Positions 39,489 to 52,100 are shown, counted from the first letter of the stretch. The stretch is DNA of 64,000 nt from Formicarius rufipectus (GCA_013399695.1 VXAU01000306.1:64315-128314), one strand, 5' to 3'. Numbers and translations: made by a program. The notes: generated by a model not told the origin, from the letters alone.

Positions 39489-42400
39489 CCGAAAAGGTGT
39501 TTGCTGCTAAACCAGGTAATTCTGCTAAAGTTTAGACAGAAGAAATGCCAGTCCTGAGGGTATAAATGTTTCAGTGTTAATGGTGCGTTATGGGGCTGTA
39601 AAGTTATGACTGGAGACAGTCTTGAGTACCCAGAAACTAATTTTTTCCACAGAAAAATGTATATAATTTATACTGATGAAAGATGACTATTTGCGAACCT
39701 TGCCTTCCTACTCCTGCAGGGAAATGCAATAGAAGTAGCACCCAGGCTGACTCAACAGAAGTGATCCTGGTTAGTACGTTGGATAATGAAGGAGGTTGAG
39801 AATACCAGGTAGTATTTACTAAAAAAGGATGAAATACTTGTGCTGGGAAAAAAACACCTCTGCTTCAAAGTTGTTTTAAAAATTCTGACCCAACACTTCA
39901 TGCTTTAGGGGAGACGAATAGGAGAAAGGTTTCAGGGCATCTGTGATTAGTGAAATGACTTATAGAGGAAGTATTTCTTACAGTAACACTTTAACTTCTG
40001 TTTCACTTCTTTGTATTCCTCCTCTCTAAGCTGCCAGAATTAACTGCTTTCCAGGAGTAATTTAGCGGTTACTTTACCCTGCCTCATATGTCTTTTCCTT
40101 TTAGGAAACAGCTATGAACTTCATCGTTCAATTGCAAAGCTGCTAAACAGTGTTTTAAGGTGCTGAAAAAGTGTTCCCTTATTCCTTATTAAGTAGTGAA
40201 TCCAATTATATTCTCAAGCAGATAAAACATCTTTTTTAGAAGGGTATGGTGTTGGAAGATACTCCCTGTTGCCTTAGAACTCAGAAATTAGTGTGGTCAA
40301 AAATGGTTTTCAAGAAAAAAATTGCATAGGTTTTTCTTTGGAAGTCATAATTATCCTATAAAGTACTGACTGCTCTCTCGTTATGCCCAAGATCACTGTC
40401 TTGGGGATAACAGTGCATTCAGTGACTTCAGATCTGAATACTTTACTAAGGCTAATAAGCATCTATGTCTATAAATAAACAAAGCAGACATCTACACTGC
40501 CACAATGAAAAGAAAGCATATTCTGTATAAGGAAATAATTAATAAGAAATTAACTGTAAAACGTACGGAAAACAGATATTATTGAATCCTTCCCAATAAT
40601 ATCTCCAGGGATGTTGTAGAAGTTTTCAGGAAGGGGTCCCAAGGAACAAAAATTTTCTCCAAGATAATTCATCACAAAAATATATTAGCTTTTGCACTTT
40701 TTTATTTTTTTCCCCACTAGAACATCATTCAGAAACCCAGACTAAAATACTACCAAATATTTCAGGTCCACATAAAACAGATAAACCTGGGAATCTGAAG
40801 AGTGATTTTTGATACTTTTCCTATTGACAAGAGTTAAGTATAAGACTCTAACAGATTTTAAAACCTTGCAAATAAAATGCCATGCAAATGATACTAGGAA
40901 GCACTTGATGTTTCTGTGAAGGCGTATACTTCACATACTGCATATGATGGACACCTGGTGACTATTACTAGCAGATAGTTTTAGTGTTGTCATTTTAAAC
41001 AAGTGCAGCTTTTGTTAAGATACCATTACTTTTTATTTAATTAATGCCTTGTTTTTAAAGATTAGCATCATTCTGAAGCCACATTATTATTCTATGCAGC
41101 AGCTTACTTCAGGCTAATTTATTTTTGTGTCTGCATTCTTTGGGGATGTCAGATTTGTTTAGTCAGAGCAGATAAATCTGCCATGTGGTAAATGATAAAA
41201 GGGAGATGGTCAAGTGTGTTATGTTTATAACTCTCTGAGTCCTGTCAAAATTATTGTAAAAATATGTGACGTATTTTGAAAAGAAAAGAAAAATGTGTTG
41301 TTTTACTCTGTGGAACACTTATGAATTCATATAGAATACTATTAGTCTAGAAATTGGATGAGCCAGTGCACTATAGAGAAATGAGAATATAATGTTCTGT
41401 ATAAAATGAAGAATGGTATTTATCACAATATTTGGCATTTAAATAGAACTTCTCTGAGACTCTAAGCATTTTATTAACATTTATTAAGCAAGGCACATGG
41501 CATATTCTTTGAAGTAAGCAATCTTCCTTCCATTAAATTAAGGAAAAAGATTATAGCATAAAGAGTTGGTGGTGAGTCAGAACCATCATCACCTGTCTTT
41601 TCTAGGCTTCTTGCTTCCTATGAGGCCACACTCCTTTATTTCCTGAAAAGGAAGAGCATATAGCAACAAGCGAAACCAATTTTAAGATGAAGTTTATATT
41701 GGCTTCCTTCAACAAGTAAAACATTAAGGTATCTTAGTTTTTAATAGGGTTTGGGGTTTTATCTTATCGTTACTGTTTGAAGATACGGAATAAAATTTTC
41801 TATTAACTCTTGACAATCTGGTGGGTGGTAATCTTTTAAACTTATAAGGAACCATTCAAAAGCAGTCTTTTTTTAGTTGAAAACATTTATCAGCATAAGA
41901 AATATAAAGTCCCATTGTATTTATTCATGCTTTCATTTAAAAAATAATTAGCTAAATGTATTGTCTGCTGTATTTTTCTAATGACTCCTGGGTGTTCCAG
42001 ATACAGGTTTTTAGAAATTGGTGACAATTATCCCATTGATATATTTTTATTTTTTTTTAATATAAAGGATTTGTTATGACATAACTTTAAAAATAGAAGA
42101 GTCTTCATTGTGGTGTCTTGAGACTGAATTTATCTTTGACCTCTTAAATCCTTCTAAATGGTCAGATGCCAGTGTGCCTATGTTATAAAAAAAGTGGAGA
42201 TTTATTAACAGAACTGTGTTAATAACAGAAAACTATTTGCTGATTTCATAAATCATGTCATATCCCAGACAGTTTTGGAACTATGTTCTGTTTGGAAGAG
42301 TACTAACTAGCTTTATCTCTTCAGTTTGCTCTGAAGTTCTAATTAGTACTGTAGGTTTAAGAGCCTTCAGCACCCTTAGAGGGAAGAAATAAAATGAAGG

Positions 42401-43785
42401 CAGAAGGCATTGCATTTTATATTGATGTGAGGAATAAATCTAGATGAATTAGTAAAAGTGTCTCATAAAATTGATGCTTGCACAGAAAAATTATTTTTAA
42501 ACTGACTGATTTTTAAAAAACTAATAAAGAAATTTTGACTACTGTTCATTAAAAACAATAAGCAGCCAAAGATTTCTTATGCTAAGAAAACTACTAATTC
42601 CTAGTAAGTCTTAAATTTAGATGCACAAGGTTATAGACCAGAGCTCCAGAAATAAATTGAACAAAGCTCTTCCATTTTCAAAAAGTATTCCAGAGCTCTA
42701 GACATTATGAAATATTTCTGCACAGAAATGTAGCCTAAATATGGACACAGAAATGGATGATATTTCCTTGAGAACACCTGCAAGAGGGATTTTGAACCAG
42801 GACAACTTAATTATCTGCCTTGCTCTTTCTCATTAGTAGTTCCATGTCAAGTGAAATGCTCTGTGCATTGAATTTTGCCTTGTGAGTATTGAAATCTGAT
42901 AGTCTCTGAAGAAAGAATAACCTTCAACATCAGAACAGGGTACTTTTACCTCCTTCTAGTGGAAATATGCTTCAGGCTATCCTTCTAAAAGCACATGTGC
43001 ATAGGTTAGGTTCTCATATAAAACTTAAAATGAGTAGGAAATGCAACATGACTAGTTCTTCTCCGTTTGATCTACCTCTCGGTATTTTTTTTCCTTTTTT
43101 TTTTTTTTCTTCAAGGGGCTTTAGGAGTCCTCTTTCATTTTTTTGTAACAAGTCATAATACCAAAGAAACATTTTATTATTTTTGAGGGTTTTTTCTATT
43201 TAAATAATAAAGAAAAATCAGCCAATTATGTGACTTGACTTTCCCTCGAGTTTCTTTAAATGCAGTGTGATGAATGTGCTTAGCATGCTCTATATAAGAT
43301 AGATCTTTCAATGCATCATGGGCCATGAAGAACTAAGATGGCTTTATCTGGAATCTGTGATGGAATAGAATTAGCTAGAGCATACAAGAAAAGGGGAATA
43401 AAAAGTACTATCCACTTCAAGTGGATTTGTATTTAAGTATTTTTGCCCTTTTTTTAAAATTTATTTTATAAAGGTGATGAACTAAACTGATTTTAAAAAG
43501 TTTAAAAATTGCATCATTTCCATTTCATTGTCATGCAAAGTGAGTTTTTTGAAGAAAAAGCTCTATAAACTTATTGTGATAAAACAGGCAAATATTTTCT
43601 CCTCTTCATGACTGTGTATTCTTAGTATTACTATTCTTTGCTGCTTATGTTGTTTAATAACAAAATATTATGACAGAATTAGAGTCATATTTTTCAAAAT
43701 GAAATTATAAAAGCTGCTAAGTATTTAAAAATACTCCTCCTCCTCCTCTTTACCCCTGCTGAGTATATCAGAGGCAGATGGTGAG
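39489..43785. other. Unique AT-rich DNA
   Basis: No gene or repeat family was recognised. A pyrimidine-rich stretch at about 43085-43115 is low complexity. Confidence 0.4.
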
Positions 43786-43958
43786 TGCTGTCAGTCTGTA
43801 AGTGTTCACCTCTGCCAATTCCTCACACTTTTCCGGCTCTAATATGGGTCCTCTGTGGGCTCAGTCCTTCATTAAGGGCCCCATTGTGGGCAGTCCTTCA
43901 GAATAAACTTGATCCACCATGTGCTCTCCATGAGCCACAATTCCTATTTGTTCCTGCT
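43786..43958. repeat. Older avian interspersed repeat, left half
   Basis: The text 'cacacttttccggctctaat', 'atgggtcctctgtgggct', 'cagtccttcagaataaact' and 'ccatgtgctctccatgagcc' follows a repeat I know from bird genomes. That repeat has recurring 'ctgctccagcgtgggctctc' and 'cagtccttcaggaa' phrases. I cannot give its library name from memory. It stops at 'ttcctgct' (43951-43958), where a CR1 begins, and resumes at 45401. The 63-codon plus-strand frame at 43785-43976 is a by-product. Confidence 0.6.
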
Positions 43959-44317
43959 TATCACAGAATGGTTTAGTGGGACACTGTGGCAACCCATGGC
44001 GGCTCTCACTCATCCTGACAGTACAAAATGTTTCCTGATGTTCAAAGTGAATCTTCTGTATTTCAGTTTGTGCCCATAGCCTGTGGTCCTTTCACTGGAC
44101 ACCACTAAAAAGAGCCTGGCTCTTTGCGCCCTCCCTTTGGGTATTAAGATATGTTAATTGGGTTCCTCTGAGCTTTGTCTTTTCCAGGCTCAGGAGTTCC
44201 AGCTCTCAGCTTTTCCCCGCAGTAGAAATGTTCCAATCTCTTAATCATACATGAGGCTCTTTGTTGAAGTCTACCTTGGATGTGCGTACTTCTCTTGTAC
44301 TGAGGAGCTGAAAACTG
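43959..44317 (-). repeat. CR1 LINE (antisense), 3' part, interrupted copy
   Basis: Starts with 'atcacagaatggttta', the reverse complement of the CR1 terminus, with a gap in the match to about 44022. It then follows the antisense CR1 consensus well: 'aaatgtttcctgatgttcaa', 'tcagtttgtgcccatagcct', 'aaaagagcctggctctttgc', 'ttttccaggctcaggagttc', 'ctcttgtactgaggagct'. It breaks inside the phrase normally written 'gagcccagaactggacacag', and the rest of the same phrase resumes at 45050. It is therefore one element split by a later insertion. Confidence 0.88.
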
Positions 44318-45049
44318 TAGGGCTTCTAATACTGTCCCTCGCAGAATTCTTCTGGAACTATCTAGCTGTGGGATGAGTTCACAGTTTGCTGGGTGAAGAT
44401 TAGGCCCTGCAGAAAGGGATCTGGGGTGGTGGTTGGCACAAGTCTGAAGTGGGCATTGGCAACCCTGACATCAAACCACATCCTGGGGTGAACTAAACAC
44501 TACACAAGCAGTCGGGTAAAAGAGGTGATTATCATGTACTCAGTGATGGTGCATCCTCACCTTATGCATTGTGTGCTATTCTGGGTCCCACAATTTGAGA
44601 AGGATATGAAGGTCCTCAAATGTGTCCAGAGGAGGGCAAAAAGCACATCCTGTAAGGATGTAAGCTGAGGACTTTGATCTTGACTAGTTTGGGAGAAAAG
44701 GAGTCTGAGGAGCAACCTCATTGCACTCTATTGCGTTCTGTGGAGCAGATGTAGAAAGGGAGATGACAACCTCTTTTCTTTGGCATCCAGTGATAGGACA
44801 TGTAGGAATGGTTCAAAACTGACCCAGTGGAGAACATTAAGAAACATTTCTTGGTCAAACACTGAAAGAGACTTTCTAGAGAGGTGGTCAATGCCCCAAA
44901 TCTGTCAATGCTTAAGAAGCATTTGGACAGTGCACTCAGTAACAAGTTTTATCTTTTGGTGAGCCCTGGCAGTTGGAGTAGAGAGTTGTCATAGGTCCCT
45001 TCCTACGGAAATACTGTATTTTTATCTGTTCTGTTAATTTTGTTCTAGG
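44318..45049 (+). repeat. CR1 LINE (sense) inserted into an antisense CR1
   Basis: About 730 bases of sense CR1: 'ccctgcagaaagggatctgg', 'aaccacatcctggggtgaac', 'ttctgggtcccacaatttga', 'aggagggcaaaaagcacatc', 'aagaagcatttggacagtgc', 'gttggagtagagagttgtca', 'taggtcccttcc', then a tail of TGTTCT-type repeats ('atctgttctgtt', 'tgttctag') in place of the usual ATTCTATT-type terminus. It covers the end of the coding part and the 3' UTR, with no intact frame. The flanks carry a possible 4-bp target duplication, 'actg', at 44314-44317 and 45050-45053. Confidence 0.85.
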
Positions 45050-45400
45050 ACTGGACACAGTACTCTAGATATGTAACCTCCCTCAAACAGTAGTAGTTTG
45101 TCAAATGTGTCCTGGGGTACCATTGGCTTTCTTTGACATGGGCATATTACTGGTTCTCATTGATCTTGGTATCCACAAGTATCCTTGGGTCCTTTTCTGC
45201 CGAGCTCTATTTTAGCCAGTCAGCTCTCAGCATATACTGGTGCATGGGATTGTTTTTGTACAGGTGCAGAACTTTGTGTCACCCTTTATTGAATTTCATG
45301 AGTTTCCTGAAGCCATTTCCTGAGCTTCCTGAAGTCCCTCTGGATAGCAGGCCAACCCTCTGGTGCACCAGTCACTTTCTACCAAGCTTGGTGTCATCCG
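45050..45400 (-). repeat. CR1 LINE (antisense), 5' part of the interrupted copy
   Basis: Continues the antisense CR1 exactly where the 44317 break left it: 'actggacacagtactctag', 'taccattggctttctttga', 'tatccacaagtatccttggg', 'tccttttctgccgagctcta', 'actggtgcatgggattg', 'tgaatttcatgagtttcctg', 'gaagtccctctggatagcag', 'aagcttggtgtcatccg'. It ends before 'cctgct' (45401-45406), which duplicates the 6 bases before its other end (43953-43958). The plus-strand 120-codon frame at 45133-45495 is a by-product of the repeat. Confidence 0.88.
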
Positions 45401-45510
45401 CCTGCTCTAGTGTGGTTTGCTTCATAGGCAGCAATAGAATCTCTGCTTCTGTGCATGGAGCAGCTCCTCCATCTCCACATCTTCTCTCACCTTAGTCTTC
45501 ACATTTTTCT
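45401..45510. repeat. Older avian interspersed repeat, right half
   Basis: After the CR1 the older repeat resumes: 'cctgctctagtgtggtttgc', 'aatctctgcttctgtgcatg', 'gagcagctcctcc', 'tcttcacatttttctcac'. Joining the two halves across the CR1 restores the phrase expected for this repeat, a form of 'cctgctccagcgtgggcttc'. That is the reason for treating them as one original copy. Confidence 0.6.
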
Positions 45511-47631
45511 CACTTCCCACAGCTTCTGGACTATGTAAGGATACAACCAATACAAAGTTTGTTCAAATATGTTTTCAAACTTGCACTTGTATCTTCAGAG
45601 AGATTATTTGCTAACAGTTTGTGTCATGTTAGTGCAGTCAGAAAATTAAAGGGGAACAGATACGTGTTTTCATTCTAGGTCCTGGAATTGTTCCTTGTGT
45701 CAGAAGCTTTATTTAATAAACTGTGGATATTTAGCAGCCTCTGCTATTGAAAGGGATTAGCAATTCCCTAAATCTAAAGTCTATAGAGTTTAGAGAGTTG
45801 AACTGCCTCTACAGCTATTCCCCCTTCTTTTCTTTCTTTTCTTTCCTCATATTTTTAAATATTGTGAGTGGTACATTCATTATACCTAGTTTTCCCAACT
45901 ACAAAATAACCCACCATATGTTTCTGAGAGAATAGCAAGGATTAACTGTTCCAGTGGTGATTTTTCAAGGTTTTTTTTATTTATATGAAAGTAATTTTAT
46001 TTCCCTTTTCTCCTGTTAGAAAAAAAAATCTAATCTACTCTTAGTAGTGAAAGTTTGCTTGGCTTCTTCATTGCTGAAATGTTGTGCTGGTCATGGTTAA
46101 TGTTTGATTTTTGTAAGTGTTTTGTAAAAGTTGTCTATGTTGGAGAGTAATCTCAACCATAAAGGTCATGACTTGTGAAGATACATGAAGTGAGGTGAGT
46201 GGCACAAAACAGTAGGTAGCAAAGCATTGTACAATTCAGTGAATAATAAGGTCAATTACTTCATATCTACTTGTAGTTCAGCACAGCAGGACTGAAAAAC
46301 TCACAGTATCTGACTGACATTGTGTAGCAGTTTCATGCAGAATAATAATGGAGTTTAAATTGCCAGTTTACAAAAAAGTGTCATTCTGAGTGGGCAAGCA
46401 CAGAAATGAGAAGTGAGCTGTCTCAACTCACTTCTCACAAGTCAGAAAAGTTCTGCAAAAAGAACTAAAAAGTATTAGTAGAACAGAAAACAAAGAAAAT
46501 AGTAGACAACACATAGCTTCTTGAACTATTGGTCTGACATCTTAGTTTTTCATACATTTTTTTGTCTTAAAACTAACTGATTGGGCTATTACAGGAGTTC
46601 TTTACTATGCAAGCTGGTAGTTTTTAATAAAACCAAATTACATCAGTAAAGGATTCCCAAATAATCAACATCTGAGTTCAAAAGTTCAATTGCACTAATA
46701 AAATTCTTTAAAAGAAATGAATGTTGAAATTATATATGTTATTTCAAATACTGCACTCCACTGGAAAATTTGAAATAATAAAGATTAACTCTCTAAAGGC
46801 AAAAGAAACATGAGGCAGTACTTTAATAAGGAGAAAGACAATTAGAAAGGATTGGAGGAAAGTCAAAGAAGAATTTTGAATATGTGGATAACTATGCAGA
46901 GAGATCATATTGTGTCCTTAAGATCATTATAAGAGGATGAACCTGTCAGGCAAAGCTATGTATATATGCTCGCAAACTTTGTAATTTAAGAAAGTTTACA
47001 GCAACTGTTACAGAAGTACAATGATTTTGTTATGTTCTTACCAAATTTTATATCAACTCCTATGCTACAGGCATATTAGTGCTTGTATGTAAATTCAGAA
47101 AGAAAGTGATTTTAAAATTTGGACAATACTTTTAGAAGAGTATTTTTAGCATTACATGAAATAGCCTCATTATTATAAAGCAAACTACTATACTTTTATA
47201 ATTATTATGTTTTCTTATGTAGCTTAGGATATTTTGGTTCAGGTTTATTTTGTCCAGAAAATAGGTGATAACATCTTTAATATTTTCCAGGGTATCATTT
47301 TTATCACATAGGTGACTATGGTCATCATATGGTGACTTAGCAACTTAAATGTAATGACAGGATTTATAAACCAATTTTTCCTTTCAATGTGATTTGTTTC
47401 CATGTTCAGATAAGTCTCCAAAACTGTAAAAAAAGGTTTCACTATGAGATTTGCTCTTTCTCTATGGGATTTTTAATTTTCTCCAAAATATCCCTTACAA
47501 CATCCTCTCTGGATTTTCTTTCCATTGGAGTTTCTAGCCATTCCACACAATGTTTGCATTGCAAGTTCAAACCCCATGTTCCTTATTAAAAGTCATACAA
47601 CACAATACTTTTCCTGTTTTTCTGAACCTAC
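45511..47631. other. Unique AT-rich DNA
   Basis: No gene or repeat family was recognised. It contains the 11-bp hairpin listed at 46407-46437. Confidence 0.4.
46407..46437. repeat. Perfect inverted repeat, 11-bp stem
   Basis: 'tgagaagtgag' (46407-46417) is the exact reverse complement of 'ctcacttctca' (46427-46437), with a 9-base spacer. It could form a hairpin in DNA or RNA. There is no adjacent T run and no longer precursor-like pairing was noticed, so neither a terminator nor a microRNA is claimed. Confidence 0.8.
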
Positions 47632-47742
47632 CAACTTCCAACTCTTTAGATGTTGTGGGTGAAGTCACTACATAGAAAGGAGTCTTGTCACCTATGTTTC
47701 TATCTAACTCTTCACCATCATCCACTTGTTTCACTGTGTCTC
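47632..47742 (-). CDS. Candidate coding exon, unidentified minus-strand gene
   Basis: Read on the minus strand, a strong acceptor ('ctgtttttgcttcccag', ending at 47743) is followed by 111 bases open in one frame. A possible donor (GTTG followed by gtaggt) comes next. The frame starts and ends in phase 1, so the exon is symmetric. Its 36 full codons begin 'DTVKQVDDGEELDRNIGDKT' and go on to a Thr/Ser-rich end. They are rich in Asp, Glu, Gly, Thr and Val, unlike the Lys, Asn, Ile and Phe bias of random AT-rich translation. A second acceptor lies 30 bases upstream ('ccttctcatcacag'), and the frame is also open there, through a hydrophobic stretch. I do not recognise the protein. A plus-strand frame of 68 codons (47685-47891) crosses the same bases, so coding on the other strand, or none, remains possible. 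Confidence 0.25.
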
Positions 47743-48788
47743 CTGGGAAGCAAAAACAGGAATGCCAGAATCCTGTGATGAGAAGGATAGCAGTGGAAAT
47801 TAAAAGGGCAGCTGGTGGCAGAAAGCTTTTTTTGGTAATTGCTTATCTTCGGTTGGAGTGGCAGCAGTGCCCACACATCTTAAAAGGCTAGTGTTCTGGA
47901 TATTTTCCATAAGAAATCTGGCAGTCAGATTTCCATTTTATACCTAACCTAGAAGAACTGAGTTTTCCTTCAAAACAGTAAAAAAAGAAATTTCTTTACT
48001 CACGGGAATAAATTCTACGCATTCTCAGGGAATTCTTTTTTTTTTTTGCAAGACTTTTCAAATAGAATGGTATCATTTCATACTTGCTTTTCCTGAGTTA
48101 TAGGTTAGTAAAAGACTGGTAGGTGCCAGGTCATATACCTCAGAAAGTAGCATAATAACTAGAGATGTTTCTCCTATAAACACAGCTTTTACTTTCATAC
48201 TTCCAAGCAATGAAATTTGTTTTGGCTGGTTGTTAGATCAAACGCTAATTATGAGTTAGTTTTCCTTGATGAAGAACCACAGAGTTTGTACCAAAGATAT
48301 TAAAATCTCATTCTTTTAGACAAAGGGTAATCATTGTACTGGTAATGAGGGAATTGTTTCTCATGTGAATATAGTAATTCACACTTGGCTTTTTGCAGCA
48401 TGAGAACAATCTTTTACAACAGACATTACCCAATGCTAGAAGCTGCTGCCAGATTATATGGATAAATGGTCTAATCTAGTGTGGCCACTTTTCTAAACTG
48501 AGTAGAATAAAATTAACTTTATTACTGTTATCAGTGTACTTGGCTGTTGTCTATATGACAATTCTCTGGGAAAATTATGATTGACTGCTCTCAAGGCAAC
48601 AGTTCCAACACAAAGGATAATGGACAGAGGAAAATAAGACAAAAGTGAGCAAAATTGTGTGATCCAGTAGTTGCTGAGATGGCAACGTCATCAAGTTCTA
48701 ATCTTCTCATTCAGTCTTTCAACATGCATACAGCTTCTGACAAGCTACCAAACTCTAAATTTGACTGTCTCTAGATACTCTGGCCTTC

Positions 48789-49034
48789 TCAGATAACTTT
48801 TTTGGTTTTGTACCTGGGTAATGTCCACTTGTTTTCCCTGTCATCAGAAAAGGAAAACATATCTTTCTCATCAAAATTTACAGGAAAGAAGCAAACATTC
48901 TGTTTGGTCATACCAGTAGTTGTAGGAGAAAGGCAAGAGTTAGAATTTTTCTCTATGCAGGGTACAGTGACATAAACATCACCAGATAAAACCTGACAAA
49001 TACACTTTATTCTGAGCTCAGTTTTTAGCCTGTT
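48789..49034 (-). other. Open minus-strand segment between exon candidates
   Basis: A 96-codon open frame whose translation contains 'NKWTLPR' before a good donor-like site (CCCAG followed by gtacaa at about 48814). It also has an internal acceptor ('ttttctgatgacag'), which would define a 24-base micro-exon in the same phase as the candidate at 49037-49108. A frame this long occurs by chance in this window, so it is recorded only because of its position between two better candidates. Confidence 0.15.
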
Positions 49035-49036
49035 AC

Positions 49037-49108
49037 CTGAAATAGGGTTTATGAAGTATGTAACTTGCAATTTTACCAACTAGTTCTGGTTTTTCTTTTC
49101 CCAAATCA
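49037..49108 (-). CDS. Candidate 72-nt coding exon, unidentified minus-strand gene
   Basis: On the minus strand a textbook acceptor ('ctttttatcatctattactcag') precedes a 72-base open segment that ends at a strong donor (TTTCAG followed by gtaaca). Phase is 2 at both ends, so the exon is symmetric. The translation is 'DLGKEKPELVGKIASYILHK' followed by PYF, a plausible amphipathic helical segment. The surrounding frame (49033-49251) stays open upstream but changes to low-complexity character before the acceptor, as expected of an intron-exon edge. I do not recognise the family. Both splice sites and the frame being good together is better than typical noise, but chance pairs of this kind also occur elsewhere in the window. 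Confidence 0.3.
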
Positions 49109-52100
49109 CTGAGTAATAGATGATAAAAAGGTAAGTATGAAGTAAAATATGTCCTCAATTTTCTAAACTTTTCCCCCCACATTTGAGAGGTTTTTTTGAA
49201 GTGCAACTTTAATCTCAGTTTCTTCAAAATTGGTAGATAGTTGTAGAGCACTATTAGAGTCCACAGCCAATATGAAATTCTAAAAAGGTTAGGAAAAGCA
49301 GCAGTTACTAGGCAATCACATTAATTCACTCCTCAAATACCAGAAGAATTTATTTAAAAATGGTATATTAGTTACCCTCTTCTAAATCAAGGTCAAGAAA
49401 CTATCAAATGAGTGAACAGATCTTTTAGTGATAGGAAAGGAATGAGACAAATTTCAAGGGTTGTAGTGTTGTATGCACTGAAATACTTCAGAAGTTTCTT
49501 GCTGCAGGTGCAATTCTGAAGTGGTTCAATCATAGTATTTTGAGAATGCACTAAACTGCCATTTTTTTAATTTTTTAATTTTTTTTTTCCGAACAGGCCT
49601 GTCTTTTTCTAAAACCATGAAGAGTAATTTAGCCTAAAATTTATTAAAAAAATAATTGCTGTAAGGTTTTTTTAATATTGTTTTGTATGGTTTTCATGAA
49701 GTTTGAGAGCTTAAAAATAACACACTACATTTTTAGATATAACCTGAAGGAAATAAGTATTGCAGATTATCTTTGATAGTCAACAACAGACATCACACAC
49801 AACAGTCTGCACCCATTAAATAACTTGCTAGATATATTACATAAAGACAGCTTAAGTGTCATAGAAGCACTTAAATACCCTGTACCTGCATGTGCTCCCA
49901 ATGGTACATCTTTCCATATGTAGTCTCAGTGAAGTCAATTAAAAACAGAATTATTTTGTTAAATTTGGAGGAAATTAGTCTAAAACATATATGTTTAGAA
50001 GTATGTATTTATCTTATACTGAAATTCAGTCCAGGACTTTTAAAACCATATAAAACTGGATATGAATTTAAACTGAACAGAAACCGGAGGATCTATTCAC
50101 CTTAACATAAATTTCTGGTGCCTGAGAGAAATCAAAAAATAAAATGAGATGAGGAGGAAAAAGTGACAATTATCTGTCTGTCCTTGTGGAAGTAAGCAAA
50201 TACCTCTGGCAAGATGCTGTTAAATTACACTAACACTCAGGTTATAAAATGAAGGTATAGCCATTCCCCATTACTTTTTCATGTCCTTTTGCGAGGTCAG
50301 AATGCCACTAAATTAGAATGATGGACCCACTGGGAGTCTTTCCAAAGCATATTTCTCTCTTGTACATATACTGCTGGTGTTTTCACAGATGTATGGGAAA
50401 TTATAGCATAACAGCAGTAGCAAGTTTATAAGTGAGATCAAGGGATTCTGAACTGTGAGGGAACACCTGGGTTTTGTGAAAAACTACCAACTGGTGCTCA
50501 AATTTCTTAGCTGAAGCCTCTCCAAAAAGAAGTGGTCTCTGTAGCCTACTTAAGAGTACTGTTACAGCAAGTATATATAACTACTCTTCAGATTACTAGG
50601 TGACAAAAGATTTTCAGTATTTTGAAAGAATCTGAGAATGCATTATAAGCTTTTGCTTTGATTTTGCTTTCTGAAGCATAATAGAACTGGAGAGAGATGA
50701 CTACAGGAACACTTTAAGGGGGATTTAGTAAAAGACCTGCAGGAATCTTCTCAGTCTGAAATGCATGTAATGACCTCCAATATGCTGATATCAGTTTCCA
50801 AAAAACACTGTCCTCTGGAACCCTGCAGATCCTTACAGATTTGGTACCCACTCTGGGGCTTAATGGCTGACCTGAAAGGAGGGCAAAACAAAACTTTATT
50901 GTTTGGAAGAGGAATGAAAAGTGACAAAGGCACCTTCCCTACCAGAGTGTAGAAAAGGTGGTGTTAGAACCATTAATCTTTGTAATGACTGCCTGCTACC
51001 TGTCCCCCTAAGGCTCCTCTGGGGCATTGTAATCTGCAGTAAGTACATTGAGTGAGCAAGAAACCCTTCTCCTTCCTAAGTGCAAAACCACTAACAGGAC
51101 CTGAGGGTTTGCCTCACAGTCCTCAAGAAAATGAACTTCCATTAACTTTTTTTTGTAGTCTGTGCTTCAGCTTGCCTTTAATGCTTTAATATTTTAATGG
51201 TCCTTGCAATTCTGTTTGCAGTGGCATTGGCTTCAGTGTTGTTTGTATTTGAATATAAAATTTTGCATGTTACAGCTTTCACATAGGAGAATTTACATCC
51301 ATAAAATATATTTAGACTATCATAACGTTTTTTCTTCAATAGAATGCATTATGTATGAAGAAATATATTTTTTTAAAAATTTGCTATTAATTTACCCCCC
51401 TCTGCTTTCCATTACTTAAAAGAGTACATTCTCCCATGACTACAATGAACAATTTTCAAAGAAAATGAAAATTATAATGAAATAAATATGTTTTCTATCT
51501 GCCTTTCCTCATCATAAAGTAAAAATATGCTTCTCTTCTAAAAGGTAACTGCTGTTCAGTATCCTTTACATGCAGAAATCGTCTTCATTAAATTTTCAAA
51601 TGATCCCCTGATTGGTGACTTATAAGAATGTTAATGATGTAGAAAACTCAGAAAATTGTATAATAAATATATAAGTATACCTATGTATGAACTAGATAAT
51701 TGAATTAAGACAAATAAGTTTAACTTAGGTTTTCAGTGACAGGAGCTGCATTTTTGGAAAAAAGTGCATTGATCAACCCAGATTCACTTCATACAGATGT
51801 GTGCTAGTCTCAGCAGGAGTGGCACATCCTGGCTCACTCAGTACTCCTTCCTTAAGAAGTATCACAGCAAATTATTATGTGGCTTGGTTTGTGGTTTGTT
51901 TGTTTGTTTGTTTGGGTTTTTGTTTGGAATTTGTTGCTTTTTTCATTTTTTTTTTCCCCATTTATATATACATATATATGTTCTTGATATTGAAAGACTC
52001 TCATCTGACAGGTGACGTATTTCTCTGCATTCTACTCACAATTTCTTTCCTAAGCATTGCCAAATGAATGATGTAATTTTTTTTATAATATAAAGAGTGT

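Noticed and set aside
45133..45495. 120-codon plus-strand frame
   Set aside because: Runs antisense through CR1 and the older repeat; a by-product.
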